From positions 1 to 10,270 of the forward strand of contig CAMXNV010000067.1 in NCBI GenBank assembly GCA_947245315.1: a DNA stretch of 10,270 nt. Direction: 5' to 3'. Origin of the DNA: an uncultured Oscillibacter sp. GTDB taxonomy: Bacteria; Bacillota; Clostridia; Oscillospirales; Oscillospiraceae. Under the pieces are notes generated by a model, which had not been told where the DNA came from, did not search any database, and saw nothing but the letters and a program-made list of their open reading frames with translations. This document shows, piece by piece, positions 1-5,165 of this stretch; the stretch's first letter is position 1, and the number at the start of each line of letters is the position of its first letter. The translations under genes were made by a program, and so were the position numbers.

Positions 1-191
1 CTACCTCATGAGTTAGGAGATAGGAGTGAGGAGTTAGGAGTTAAGAACCGGGGCTCCCGAGGAAAAATAACTCCTACCTCATGAGTTAGGAGATAGGAGT
101 GAGGAGTTAGGAGTTAAGAACCGGGGCTTCCAAGGAACAATAACTCCTACCTCCTCACTCCTCACTCCTAACTTCCAACTCATGCCTCCTG
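1..191. repeat. Heptamer-based tandem and inverted repeat upstream of hflX
   Basis: A 73-bp unit occurs at 1-73 and again at 74-146, nearly identical (they differ mainly around 56-73 versus 129-146), and a third unit begins at 147 but diverges at once. Inside each unit are 7-bp steps of the type TAGGAGT/GAGGAGT (14-48 and 87-121). From 143 the same heptamers run in reverse complement (ACTCCTA, CCTCCTC, ACTCCTC, ACTCCTA and so on to 191). The second copy and this reverse run can pair as a long imperfect hairpin (about 80-114 with 143-184). The array reaches to within 18 bases of the hflX start, so it may lie in the hflX leader. The left edge is cut by the window. No coding role is apparent. 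Confidence 0.85.
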
Positions 192-209
192 TCTGAACAA
201 AGGAGAATT

Positions 210-1481
210 ATGCGAGAGACAACGGAAATTCGAGACAAGGTAGTCCTGGTGGGGCTGAACTCCCCGGTGCTCAAGCGCGAGGAGAACGCCGGGGAGGACA
301 CCCTGGAGGAGCTCTCCGCCCTGGTGGAGACCGCCGGGGGGGAGACTGTGGGCATGGTTCTACAGAACCGGAACAGCCCCGATCCCCGGACTTTCATCGG
401 CGAGGGCAAGTGCGCCGAAGTCAAGCTCTACTGCGAGAACACCGAGGCCACCATGGTGATCTTTGACAACGACCTGTCCCCCTCCCAGCTCCGGGTGCTC
501 ACGGAGCTGCTGGGGGTCCAGGTGCTGGACCGCTGCGGCCTCATCCTGGACATCTTTGCCCAGCGGGCCCGGACCAGGGAGGGGCGGCTCCAGGTGGAGC
601 TGGCTCAATACCAGTACCTCCTCCCCCGGCTCACGGGCATGTGGACTCACCTGGAGCGCCAGGCGGGCACCAGCGGCAGCGGGCCCATCGGCTCCAAGGG
701 CCCCGGCGAGACCCAGCTGGAGACCGACCGGCGGCACATCCACCGGAAGATCGACAAGCTCCGGGAGGACCTGGAGGACGTGCGCCGGGTGCGGAACACC
801 CAGAGGCGGCAGAGGCGGAAGAACGAAATCCCCGTGGTGGCCTTAGTCGGCTACACCAACGCCGGGAAGTCCACCCTCTTAAACCGCCTCACCGGGGCGG
901 GCATCCCGGCCAACAACCGGCTCTTCGACACCCTGGACACCACCAGCCGCCTCCTCCACGTCAGCGACACCACGGACGCGGTCCTCAGCGACACCGTGGG
1001 CTTCATCCGCAAGCTCCCCCACCAGCTCGTCGAGGCCTTCAAGGCCACCCTGGAGGAGCTGGAGTACGCGGACCTGCTGCTCCACGTCATCGACGTGTCT
1101 AGCGAGGACTGGCAGGGACAGGCCCGGGTGGTGGAGGACCTGATCCTGGAGCTGGGGGCCGGGGAGCTGCCCCGGATCGACGTGTTCAACAAGGCGGACC
1201 GGCTGCCTCCCGGGGAGATCATGCCCCACGGGGAGGACATCTGCGCCATCTCCGCCAAGACCGGCGAGGGCGTGGACAAGCTCCTGGAGCTCATCGCCCG
1301 GCGGCTGGACAAGGGGGCCCGGCGGGTGGTTATCCATCTGCCCTATGACCAGGGGGGCCTGTTGGACCTTCTTTACAAGGAGGCCAAGGTGGAGAAGGTG
1401 GAGTACGGGGAGACCATCGACGTGACGGCGGTCTGCGCCCCCAGGACCCTGGGACGGGTGGCGGCCTTCATCGACGGTTGA
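210..1481 (+). CDS. hflX: HflX, ribosome-associated GTPase
   Basis: This 423-aa protein has the usual HflX length and layout. The N-terminal nucleotide-binding domain carries FIGEGKCAE (62-70). A basic coiled-coil linker (about 175-207) follows the family signature GPGETQLETDRR (164-175). The G domain has G1 GYTNAGKS (214-221), G2 around DTLDTTSR, G3 DTVGF (261-265), G4 NKAD (327-330) and G5 SAK (348-350). A short C-terminal domain ends at 423. HflX binds the 50S subunit, splits stalled or hibernating 70S ribosomes under heat or antibiotic stress, and acts in the cytoplasm; this is family knowledge. The ATG at 210 follows AAAGGAG (199-205) with 4-nt spacing, a little short. The stop overlaps the convergent small gene by 14 bp. 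No hfq neighbour is present, as is usual in Firmicutes. The assignment is firm. Confidence 0.97.
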   Translation: MRETTEIRDKVVLVGLNSPVLKREENAGEDTLEELSALVETAGGETVGMVLQNRNSPDPRTFIGEGKCAEVKLYCENTEATMVIFDNDLSPSQLRVLTELLGVQVLDRCGLILDIFAQRARTREGRLQVELAQYQYLLPRLTGMWTHLERQAGTSGSGPIGSKGPGETQLETDRRHIHRKIDKLREDLEDVRRVRNTQRRQRRKNEIPVVALVGYTNAGKSTLLNRLTGAGIPANNRLFDTLDTTSRLLHVSDTTDAVLSDTVGFIRKLPHQLVEAFKATLEELEYADLLLHVIDVSSEDWQGQARVVEDLILELGAGELPRIDVFNKADRLPPGEIMPHGEDICAISAKTGEGVDKLLELIARRLDKGARRVVIHLPYDQGGLLDLLYKEAKVEKVEYGETIDVTAVCAPRTLGRVAAFIDG

Positions 1482-1683
1482 GGGCGAGTCCTTCCCCGGT
1501 GCGGAGGCCCAGGAGGAAGGCTTGGATGGCTGTGAATTCCAGGGCTTTGTCCAGGCTTTCCCATTGGGTGGCGCACAGGTTGTTGCGTATTAGGTCGAAG
1601 TGAAAGTCATAGTCCTGTTTTGGAGTGGCGTCAAGCTGGGGCTTGATGTAGTTGGCGTGGAGCCAGAGCATGAAGTCGGACAT
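1468..1683 (-). CDS. Uncharacterised 71-aa protein next to an HTH regulator
   Basis: I do not recognise a named family. The 71-aa product starts MSDFMLWLHANYIKP and ends in a basic RR. It has aromatic and hydrophobic residues early, an acidic, aromatic middle (YDFHFDL) and a predicted amphipathic helix (LEFTAIQAFLLGLRTGEG). No signal peptide or membrane span is evident, so it is probably cytoplasmic. I consider it real because the ATG at 1683 is preceded on the minus strand by AAAGGAG (about 1691-1697) and by a near-consensus promoter with a 17-bp spacer (1719-1747). The last 14 bp overlap the end of hflX, convergently. It is divergent from the HTH gene at 1759, and both have lower GC than their neighbours, so they are likely functional partners. 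A toxin, antitoxin or modulator role cannot be told from the sequence. Confidence 0.75.
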   Translation of the reverse strand: MSDFMLWLHANYIKPQLDATPKQDYDFHFDLIRNNLCATQWESLDKALEFTAIQAFLLGLRTGEGLALNRR

Positions 1684-1718
1684 AAATGTGTCTCCTTTAC
1701 GCCAGTTGAGTTATGACT

Positions 1719-1747
1719 AATATATCACAAAAAATGCGTTATGTCAA
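1719..1747 (-). promoter_or_regulatory. Sigma-A promoter of the 71-aa gene, overlapping the HTH gene's RBS
   Basis: On the minus strand there is a perfect TTGACA (complement of 1742-1747), a 17-bp spacer and TATATT (complement of 1719-1724). Transcription would start near 1712, giving a leader of about 29 nt that includes the AAAGGAG site. The -35 box lies over the start of the HTH gene's ribosome binding site on the other strand. The 8-mers GTTATGAC (1710-1717) and GTTATGTC (1738-1745) form a direct repeat flanking the -10 and -35 region and are candidate operator half-sites for the HTH protein. The operator role is inference. Confidence 0.8.
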
Positions 1748-1758
1748 GAGGTGAATTC

Positions 1759-1992
1759 ATGAGTATTGGAAAAAGATTAAAGGGACTTCGTAAAGAATGC
1801 AATGAAACGCAGGAACAGGTTGCCAGGGCGATTGGTACTGCTTTGCGCCATTATCAGCGGATTGAGCTCGGAGATGGTTTGCCGGGTATTGAAATCTTTT
1901 GCGCCCTGGCGGACCACTTCCAGGTCAACGCCGATTACCTGCTTGGACGAACCGATGTGCGGGACATGCTGCCGCCGCCGGAAGAGCCCTAG
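1759..1992 (+). CDS. Small Cro/CI-type (XRE) helix-turn-helix regulator
   Basis: The product is a 77-aa protein that is nearly all one HTH_3 domain: IGKRLKGLRKECNETQEQVA followed by the recognition helix region TALRHYQRIELGD and the characteristic tail FCALADHFQVNADYLLGRTD. The C-terminus is a short proline- and glutamate-rich tail. I place the start at ATG 1759, because AGAGGTG (1747-1753) sits 5 nt upstream. An in-frame ATG at 1741 would add six residues but has no ribosome binding site. It should bind DNA as a dimer and most likely regulates its own region, including the divergent 71-aa gene whose -35 box lies under its translation start. Codon use and base composition are less GC-rich than hflX, suggesting a different history from its neighbours. 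The family call is firm; target and signal are unknown. Confidence 0.88.
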   Translation: MSIGKRLKGLRKECNETQEQVARAIGTALRHYQRIELGDGLPGIEIFCALADHFQVNADYLLGRTDVRDMLPPPEEP

Positions 1993-2014
1993 CAATGAGA
2001 ATGAGCCGGGCGCG

Positions 2015-2211
2015 CCCTCTCAGTCTGGCCTTCGGCCAGACAGCTCCCCCAGAGGGGGAGGCAAGAAAAAGGCGGCCGGTCTAAAGAATGCGGTTCCTCT
2101 CCTTGTCTCCCTCAAGCGGAGGAGCTAAAAAGCGGCTGGTTCTAAAGCACGGAGAATTCCTTGCCTCCCCCTCTGGGGGAGGTGGCGCGGCGCAAGCCGC
2201 GACGGAGAGGG
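2015..2211. repeat. MITE-like intergenic element made of GC-rich hairpins
   Basis: The 197-bp stretch has inverted ends: CCCTCTCAGTC (2015-2025) against GACGGAGAGGG (2201-2211), one mismatch. Just inside are longer complementary arms, around 2043-2065 and 2159-2181. It also holds small perfect hairpins: TCTGGCC/GGCCAGA (2024-2040), CTCCCCC/GGGGGAG (2044-2060 and 2165-2181) and CGCGGC/GCCGCG (2186-2201). The middle contains two related blocks, each an A-run, then GGCGGCCGGTCTAAAG or GCGGCTGGTTCTAAAG (about 2065-2092 and 2127-2153). From memory, similar elements are scattered through genomes of Faecalibacterium and Flavonifractor relatives. No ORF inside looks real. It fills most of the gap between the HTH gene and yigZ, and no transposase is present. 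Confidence 0.75.
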
Positions 2212-2251
2212 CTTTTCCCCCCAAGATCCCAATCGAAAGGAGGCCCCGCCC

Positions 2252-2884
2252 ATGTCCGGCTACCGAGTTCCCTTCGCAGACGTGGAGACCGAATTCACGG
2301 AGAAGCGCTCCCGCTTCATCACAAACCTCTGGCGCGTCGAGACCGAGGCGGAGGCCCGGGCGAAGATCGAGGAGATCCGCAAGCGGCACTACGACGCCCG
2401 GCACCATTGCTGGTGCTACCTCCTCCGGGAGGGGGGCGTGGTGCGTTACTCCGACGACGGCGAGCCCCAGGGCACCGCAGGCCAGCCCATGCTGAACGTC
2501 TTCCAGCGCCAGGAGGTCACCAACCTCTGCTGTGTGGTGACCCGGTACTTCGGGGGCGTCCTCCTGGGGGCCGGGGGCCTGACCCGGGCCTATGGCCGGG
2601 GGGCCAGGGACGCCCTGGACGCCGCGGGCGTCGCCCGGGTGAGCCTCTGGACCCTCTGGGATGTGCCCTGTACTTACCCCCTGCTGGAGCGCTTGAAGCT
2701 GGAGATCGCCGCCCAGGGGGGCGTGGTGCGGGAAGCGGACTACGGGGCGGAGGTGACCCTTCACACGGCCTTTACGGGGTCCGGCGCGGAGGCCTTCGCC
2801 CAGCGGCTGACGGAGCTGTCGGCAGGGCAACTGGCCATGGTCCCGGCGGGGGAGGAGTATTTGCCGGGCCCACGAGAGGAATAG
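2252..2884 (+). CDS. yigZ: YigZ/IMPACT family protein (UPF0029 plus DUF1949)
   Basis: The 210-aa protein has the normal length for bacterial YigZ. The N-terminal IMPACT domain (about 1-125) carries the family motifs: RFITNLWRV (21-29), the ARHHCWCYLL segment (49-58), YSDDGEPQGTAGQPML (66-81) and TRYFGGVLLGAGGLTRAY (97-114). The C-terminal DUF1949 ferredoxin-like domain covers about 137-195 and ends in an acidic tail. The family is cytoplasmic; its eukaryotic relative IMPACT binds GCN1, and the bacterial role is still poorly defined, with nucleic-acid or translation-related functions proposed. The ATG at 2252 is supported by AAAGGAGG (2236-2243). The gene stands alone between the MITE-like element and a terminator-like hairpin, so it is likely monocistronic. 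I see no clear promoter upstream. Confidence 0.95.
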   Translation: MSGYRVPFADVETEFTEKRSRFITNLWRVETEAEARAKIEEIRKRHYDARHHCWCYLLREGGVVRYSDDGEPQGTAGQPMLNVFQRQEVTNLCCVVTRYFGGVLLGAGGLTRAYGRGARDALDAAGVARVSLWTLWDVPCTYPLLERLKLEIAAQGGVVREADYGAEVTLHTAFTGSGAEAFAQRLTELSAGQLAMVPAGEEYLPGPREE

Positions 2885-2887
2885 AAA

Positions 2888-2917
2888 AACGCCGGGAGGG
2901 AGATCCCTTCCGGCGTT
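2888..2917 (-). terminator. Rho-independent terminator, best oriented for leftward transcription
   Basis: The arms AACGCCGGGAGGG (2888-2900) and CCCTTCCGGCGTT (2905-2917) form a 13-bp stem with one G-T pair and a 4-nt loop. On the minus strand the stem is followed by a run of T (complement of 2885-2889), so it is a canonical terminator for transcripts coming from the macrodomain gene, about 170 bp away. On the plus strand it starts 4 bases after the yigZ stop but lacks a T tail, so it would be a weaker stop there. Confidence 0.75.
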
Positions 2918-2921
2918 CGCG

Positions 2922-3026
2922 TTGTAGGGGGCGGCCTCTGCGCCGCCCCGTTCCCCGAGGCCGCCCCGTTCCCCGAGGCCGCCCCGTCAACGGAGGACGG
3001 GCCGGGACAGAGCCCGGCCCCTACAA
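2922..3026. repeat. Intergenic repeat with inverted ends and an 18-bp triplication
   Basis: TTGTAGGGG (2922-2930) and CCCCTACAA (3018-3026) are exact inverted ends of a 105-bp element. Inside, an 18-bp unit beginning CCGCCCCGTTCCCCGAGG occurs at 2943-2960 and 2961-2978, with a diverged third copy at 2979-2996. A perfect hairpin GGGCCGGG/CCCGGCCC lies at 2999-3020. Nothing coding is supported. Confidence 0.7.
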
Positions 3027-3037
3027 GATTTGCCGCG

Positions 3038-3065
3038 TAGGGGCCGCCGCCCCCGGCGGCCCGTT
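3038..3065. repeat. 28-bp dispersed GC hairpin repeat, copy 1
   Basis: The sequence from TAGGGG to CCCGTT is identical to 6097-6124. It contains the 8-bp stem GGGCCGCC/GGCGGCCC with a C-rich loop. It lies just beyond the 3' end of the macrodomain gene. Confidence 0.8.
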
Positions 3066-3084
3066 CCTCTATGTGGGAGAGGCC

Positions 3085-3621
3085 CTACAGCCGCTCCGCC
3101 TTGCTCCCGGCGTACCACATGTTATAGGTCTGCCGGTAGATTTGCGCGGCCTCCTCGGTGTGGCAGACCATGCGGACCCGGCGGGGCAGGTCGTGCTCCC
3201 GGAGGAAGTCCATGATGGCCTTCAGCGCCACCCCGGCGGCCTGGACCATGGGGTAGCCATAGACCCCCGTGGAGATGGAGGGGAAATCCACGCTCTCGAT
3301 GCCGTGGGCCTCCGCCAGCTCCAGACAGGAACGGTAGCAGGAGGCCAGCAGGGCCGCCTCGCCGTTTCCGCCGCCCCGCCAGATGGGGCCGGGGGTGTGG
3401 AGAATGTAGGAGGCGGGGAGCCGGTAGCCCTTTGTCAGCTTGGCCCGCCCGGTCTCGCAGCCCCCCAGGGTGCGGCACTCCGCCAGGAGCTCCGGACCGG
3501 CGGCCCGGTGGATGGCCCCGTCCACCCCGCTGCCCCCCAGCAGGGTGGTGTTGGCCGCGTTGACAATGGCCTGGGCGTCGGATTGGGTGATGTCCCCCAC
3601 GAGGATGGAAAAACGGCCCAT
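3085..3621 (-). CDS. MacroD-type macrodomain protein, ADP-ribose or O-acetyl-ADP-ribose hydrolase
   Basis: The 178-aa protein is one macrodomain. Its motifs are GDIT (9-12), NAAN (21-24), the phosphate loop GGSGVDGAIH (29-38), TGRAKLTKGYRLPASYILHT (57-76) and the second loop STGVYGYP (117-124). The residues expected for hydrolysis in MacroD/YmdB enzymes (N24, D34 in the GVDGAIH loop) are present. Such enzymes remove mono-ADP-ribose from proteins or nucleic acids and deacetylate O-acetyl-ADP-ribose in the cytoplasm. I chose ATG 3621, because AAGGAGGA (about 3630-3637) lies 7-8 nt upstream; an in-frame ATG at 3645 would add eight residues without a ribosome binding site. There is no ADP-ribosyltransferase or sirtuin gene nearby, so its substrate is not indicated. 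It is divergent from the MerR gene. Confidence 0.93.
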   Translation of the reverse strand: MGRFSILVGDITQSDAQAIVNAANTTLLGGSGVDGAIHRAAGPELLAECRTLGGCETGRAKLTKGYRLPASYILHTPGPIWRGGGNGEAALLASCYRSCLELAEAHGIESVDFPSISTGVYGYPMVQAAGVALKAIMDFLREHDLPRRVRMVCHTEEAAQIYRQTYNMWYAGSKAERL

Positions 3622-3656
3622 AAGAAGGTCCTCCTTGCAAATCAAATTTCAATTCC

Positions 3657-3684
3657 AGTATAGAACAAATTCCCGGAGACGCAA
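3657..3684 (-). promoter_or_regulatory. Promoter of the macrodomain gene
   Basis: On the minus strand TTGCGT (complement of 3679-3684) and TATACT (complement of 3657-3662) are separated by 16 bp, and the ribosome binding site lies about 20 bp further on. An A6T6 tract (3686-3697) sits directly upstream and could act as an UP element. Confidence 0.65.
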
Positions 3685-3717
3685 GAAAAAATTTTTTGGG
3701 AATTTTCATTTTACCCC

Positions 3718-3748
3718 TTGACCTTGCCGTAACGTCAGGCCCTATACT
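3718..3748 (+). promoter_or_regulatory. MerR-type promoter with a 19-bp spacer
   Basis: TTGACC (3718-3723) and TATACT (3743-3748) are separated by exactly 19 bp. This overlong spacing is the hallmark of promoters activated by MerR-family proteins through DNA untwisting. The spacer holds an imperfect dyad running from CCT to AGG (3722-3739). It directly precedes the MerR/TipA gene, implying autoregulation. Confidence 0.82.
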
Positions 3749-3773
3749 TCCATTTGTCAGGAGGGATGCAGCT

Positions 3774-4532
3774 GTGGAATACACCGTAAAGGCCCTGGCG
3801 GAGCTGGCCGGGGTGACGCCCAGGACCCTGCGCTGGTACGACCAAAGGGGCCTCCTCAAGCCCGGGCGGGTCACGGAGGCGGGCTATCGCCTCTATGGCC
3901 GGGAGGAGGTGGACCGGCTCCAGACGATCCTCTTTTACAGGGAGCTGGGCCTGAGCCTGGAGGCCATCCGGAGTCTGGTGGACGCGCCGGACTTTGACCG
4001 CCTGGAGGCCCTGCGGGGCCACCTCCGGGAGCTGGAGGCCCGGCGACAGCGGCTGGACGCCCTGATCCTGACGGTAGAAAAAACCATCGAGGAGACAAAA
4101 GGAGGCACACCTATGTCCGACAAGGAAAAATTCGAGGCGTTCAAGCGCCGGGCCGTGGAGGCCAACGAGGAACGGTATGGCAAAGAAATCCGGGAGAAGT
4201 ACGGCGACGCGGAAGTGGACCGGGCCAACGCCAGCGTCCTGGCGCTGACGAAGGAGGAGTATCAGCAATGGGAGGCGCTGGGGGAGGAGATTCTCTCCGC
4301 CCTGGCCGCCGCCGTCCGCTCCGGGGAGGACCCGGCGGGGGAGGAGGGCCAAAGGATTGCCCGGCTTCACCGCCGCTGGCTGTCCTACAGCTGGGAGGCC
4401 TACACCCCCCAGGCCCACCGTGGGCTGGCGGAGCTGTACACGGCGGACGGGCGCTTCACCGCCTACTACGACAAGGAGGTCCCCGGCTGCGCCGCCTTTC
4501 TGCGGGACGCCGTCCGGGCTTATGTGAGTTGA
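3774..4532 (+). CDS. TipA-type MerR regulator with a TipAS ligand-binding domain
   Basis: The 252-aa protein joins an N-terminal MerR helix-turn-helix (EYTVKALAELAGVTPRTLRW, 2-21, then YDQRGLLKPGR and the wing residues GYRLY), a long coiled-coil dimer helix (about 75-112), and a C-terminal TipAS domain (about 118-250: FEAFKRRAVEANEERYG to the YYDKEVPGCAAFL end). In Streptomyces TipAL and Bacillus Mta this architecture senses bulky antibiotics such as thiopeptides, or activates multidrug genes. I place the start at GTG 3774: AGGAGGG (3759-3765) is 8 nt upstream, and any longer reading would begin before the -35 box at 3718. A second, strong start lies inside at 4113. No transporter is adjacent, so apart from its own promoter the target is unknown. 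Confidence 0.93.
   Translation: MEYTVKALAELAGVTPRTLRWYDQRGLLKPGRVTEAGYRLYGREEVDRLQTILFYRELGLSLEAIRSLVDAPDFDRLEALRGHLRELEARRQRLDALILTVEKTIEETKGGTPMSDKEKFEAFKRRAVEANEERYGKEIREKYGDAEVDRANASVLALTKEEYQQWEALGEEILSALAAAVRSGEDPAGEEGQRIARLHRRWLSYSWEAYTPQAHRGLAELYTADGRFTAYYDKEVPGCAAFLRDAVRAYVS
4113..4532 (+). CDS. Probable internal translation product, TipAS-like ligand-binding domain alone
   Basis: Inside the MerR/TipA gene, an in-frame ATG at 4113 is preceded by AAAAGGAGG (4097-4105) at 7-nt spacing, a better ribosome binding site than that of the full-length start. It would make a 139-aa protein starting MSDKEKFEAF, that is the TipAS domain without the DNA-binding and coiled-coil parts. In Streptomyces lividans, tipA is known to make both TipAL and an abundant TipAS from an internal start, where TipAS sequesters the drug. 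Dual synthesis here is inferred from the signal alone. Confidence 0.6.
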   Translation: MSDKEKFEAFKRRAVEANEERYGKEIREKYGDAEVDRANASVLALTKEEYQQWEALGEEILSALAAAVRSGEDPAGEEGQRIARLHRRWLSYSWEAYTPQAHRGLAELYTADGRFTAYYDKEVPGCAAFLRDAVRAYVS

Positions 4533-4540
4533 GTGACCGG

Positions 4541-4564
4541 GGGGTCCGCCGTGAGGCGGGCCCC
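4541..4564 (+). terminator. Likely terminator after the TipA-type gene
   Basis: GGGGTCCGCC (4541-4550) and GGCGGGCCCC (4555-4564) pair over 10 bp with one T-G pair and a GTGA loop. The tail is only moderately T-rich (GCCTCGTTTCTTT), so efficiency is uncertain. It lies 8 bases after the stop and just before the sigma-factor promoter. Confidence 0.6.
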
Positions 4565-4599
4565 GCCTCGTTTCTTTGAAAAATTTTTTCCGCTCCCTC

Positions 4600-4630
4600 A
4601 AACTTTTTGCCCCTCTGTTCCGTCTATACT
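4600..4630 (+). promoter_or_regulatory. Candidate autoregulated ECF-type promoter of the first sigma operon
   Basis: AAAC (4600-4603) and CGTC (4621-4624) are spaced by 17 nt, matching the AAC and CGTC boxes typical of Firmicute ECF promoters. A TATACT (4625-4630) overlaps the right box and could also serve sigma-A, though no good -35 matches it. An A5T6 tract lies at 4579-4589, just upstream. The gene start is about 60 bp downstream. Confidence 0.6.
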
Positions 4631-4691
4631 ACAGACGCCGCGCAGGAGCCCAGGCGCCGGGCGGTGCGGCGCCCAGGAAAGGAGCATCGTT

Positions 4692-5165
4692 GTGACAAAG
4701 GAAGCGATATTGACGGAGTTCCTTGTGGAACACCAGGACCGGCTTTACAGGCTGGCCTACAGCGTCCTCCGGGACCGGGAGGAGGCTCTGGACGCGGTCC
4801 AGACCACGGCCTGCCGGGCCCTGGAGCGGCAGGACAGCCTCCGGGACGCCGGGGCGGTCAAAACCTGGTGTACCCGGATCTTGCTCAACGCCTGTCAGGA
4901 CGCCCTCCGCCAGCGGGGGCGGGTGGTCCCCTTCCCCGAGGAGGAGCCCGCCTGGGAGGACCCGGAGCCCCCGGACGAGTCCCTGGCCCGGCGGGTGGAG
5001 GCCCTGCCGCCGGAGATGGGCGCTGTGATCCGGCTGCGGTTTTACGAGGAGCTGACCCTAAAGGAGATCGGCGAGGTCACCGGGCAGAACATCAACACGG
5101 TGAAGAGCCGCCTGTACGCGGGGCTGAAACGGCTGCGCGTCGCTATGGAAGGAGCGGATATTTGA
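4692..5165 (+). CDS. ECF sigma-70 family factor, SigV-like
   Basis: The 157-aa protein has the two-domain ECF layout. Region 2 (about 6-77) contains HQDRLYRLAYSVLRDREEAL and the -10 binding helix with KTWCTRILLNACQD. Region 4 (about 98-153) contains LPPEMGAVIRLRFYEELTLK followed by the helix-turn-helix EIGEVTGQNINTVKSRL. No sigma regions 1 or 3 are present. The start is GTG 4692, with AAAGGAG (4678-4684) at 7-nt spacing; an upstream reading to 4533 would run through the promoter. The stop shares its A with the next gene's ATG (TGATG), a tight translational coupling typical of sigma/anti-sigma pairs. The RsiV-like partner points to the SigV/ECF30 group, which answers lysozyme or envelope stress. 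The exact regulon is unknown. Confidence 0.92.
   Translation: MTKEAILTEFLVEHQDRLYRLAYSVLRDREEALDAVQTTACRALERQDSLRDAGAVKTWCTRILLNACQDALRQRGRVVPFPEEEPAWEDPEPPDESLARRVEALPPEMGAVIRLRFYEELTLKEIGEVTGQNINTVKSRLYAGLKRLRVAMEGADI

Noticed and set aside
1..191. CRISPR-like direct repeats
   Set aside because: The repeats are 7-bp steps within 73-bp units without unique spacers of constant size, and no cas genes are present.
2161..3663. Long 500-aa plus-strand open frame
   Set aside because: It runs out of frame through yigZ and antisense through the macrodomain gene; its composition (G, P, R) is that of a GC-rich shadow frame.
4607..5164. Long upstream extension of the RsiV-like protein in its own frame
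   Set aside because: It overlaps the sigma gene in another frame and looks non-coding; the coupled ATG at 5165 fits better.
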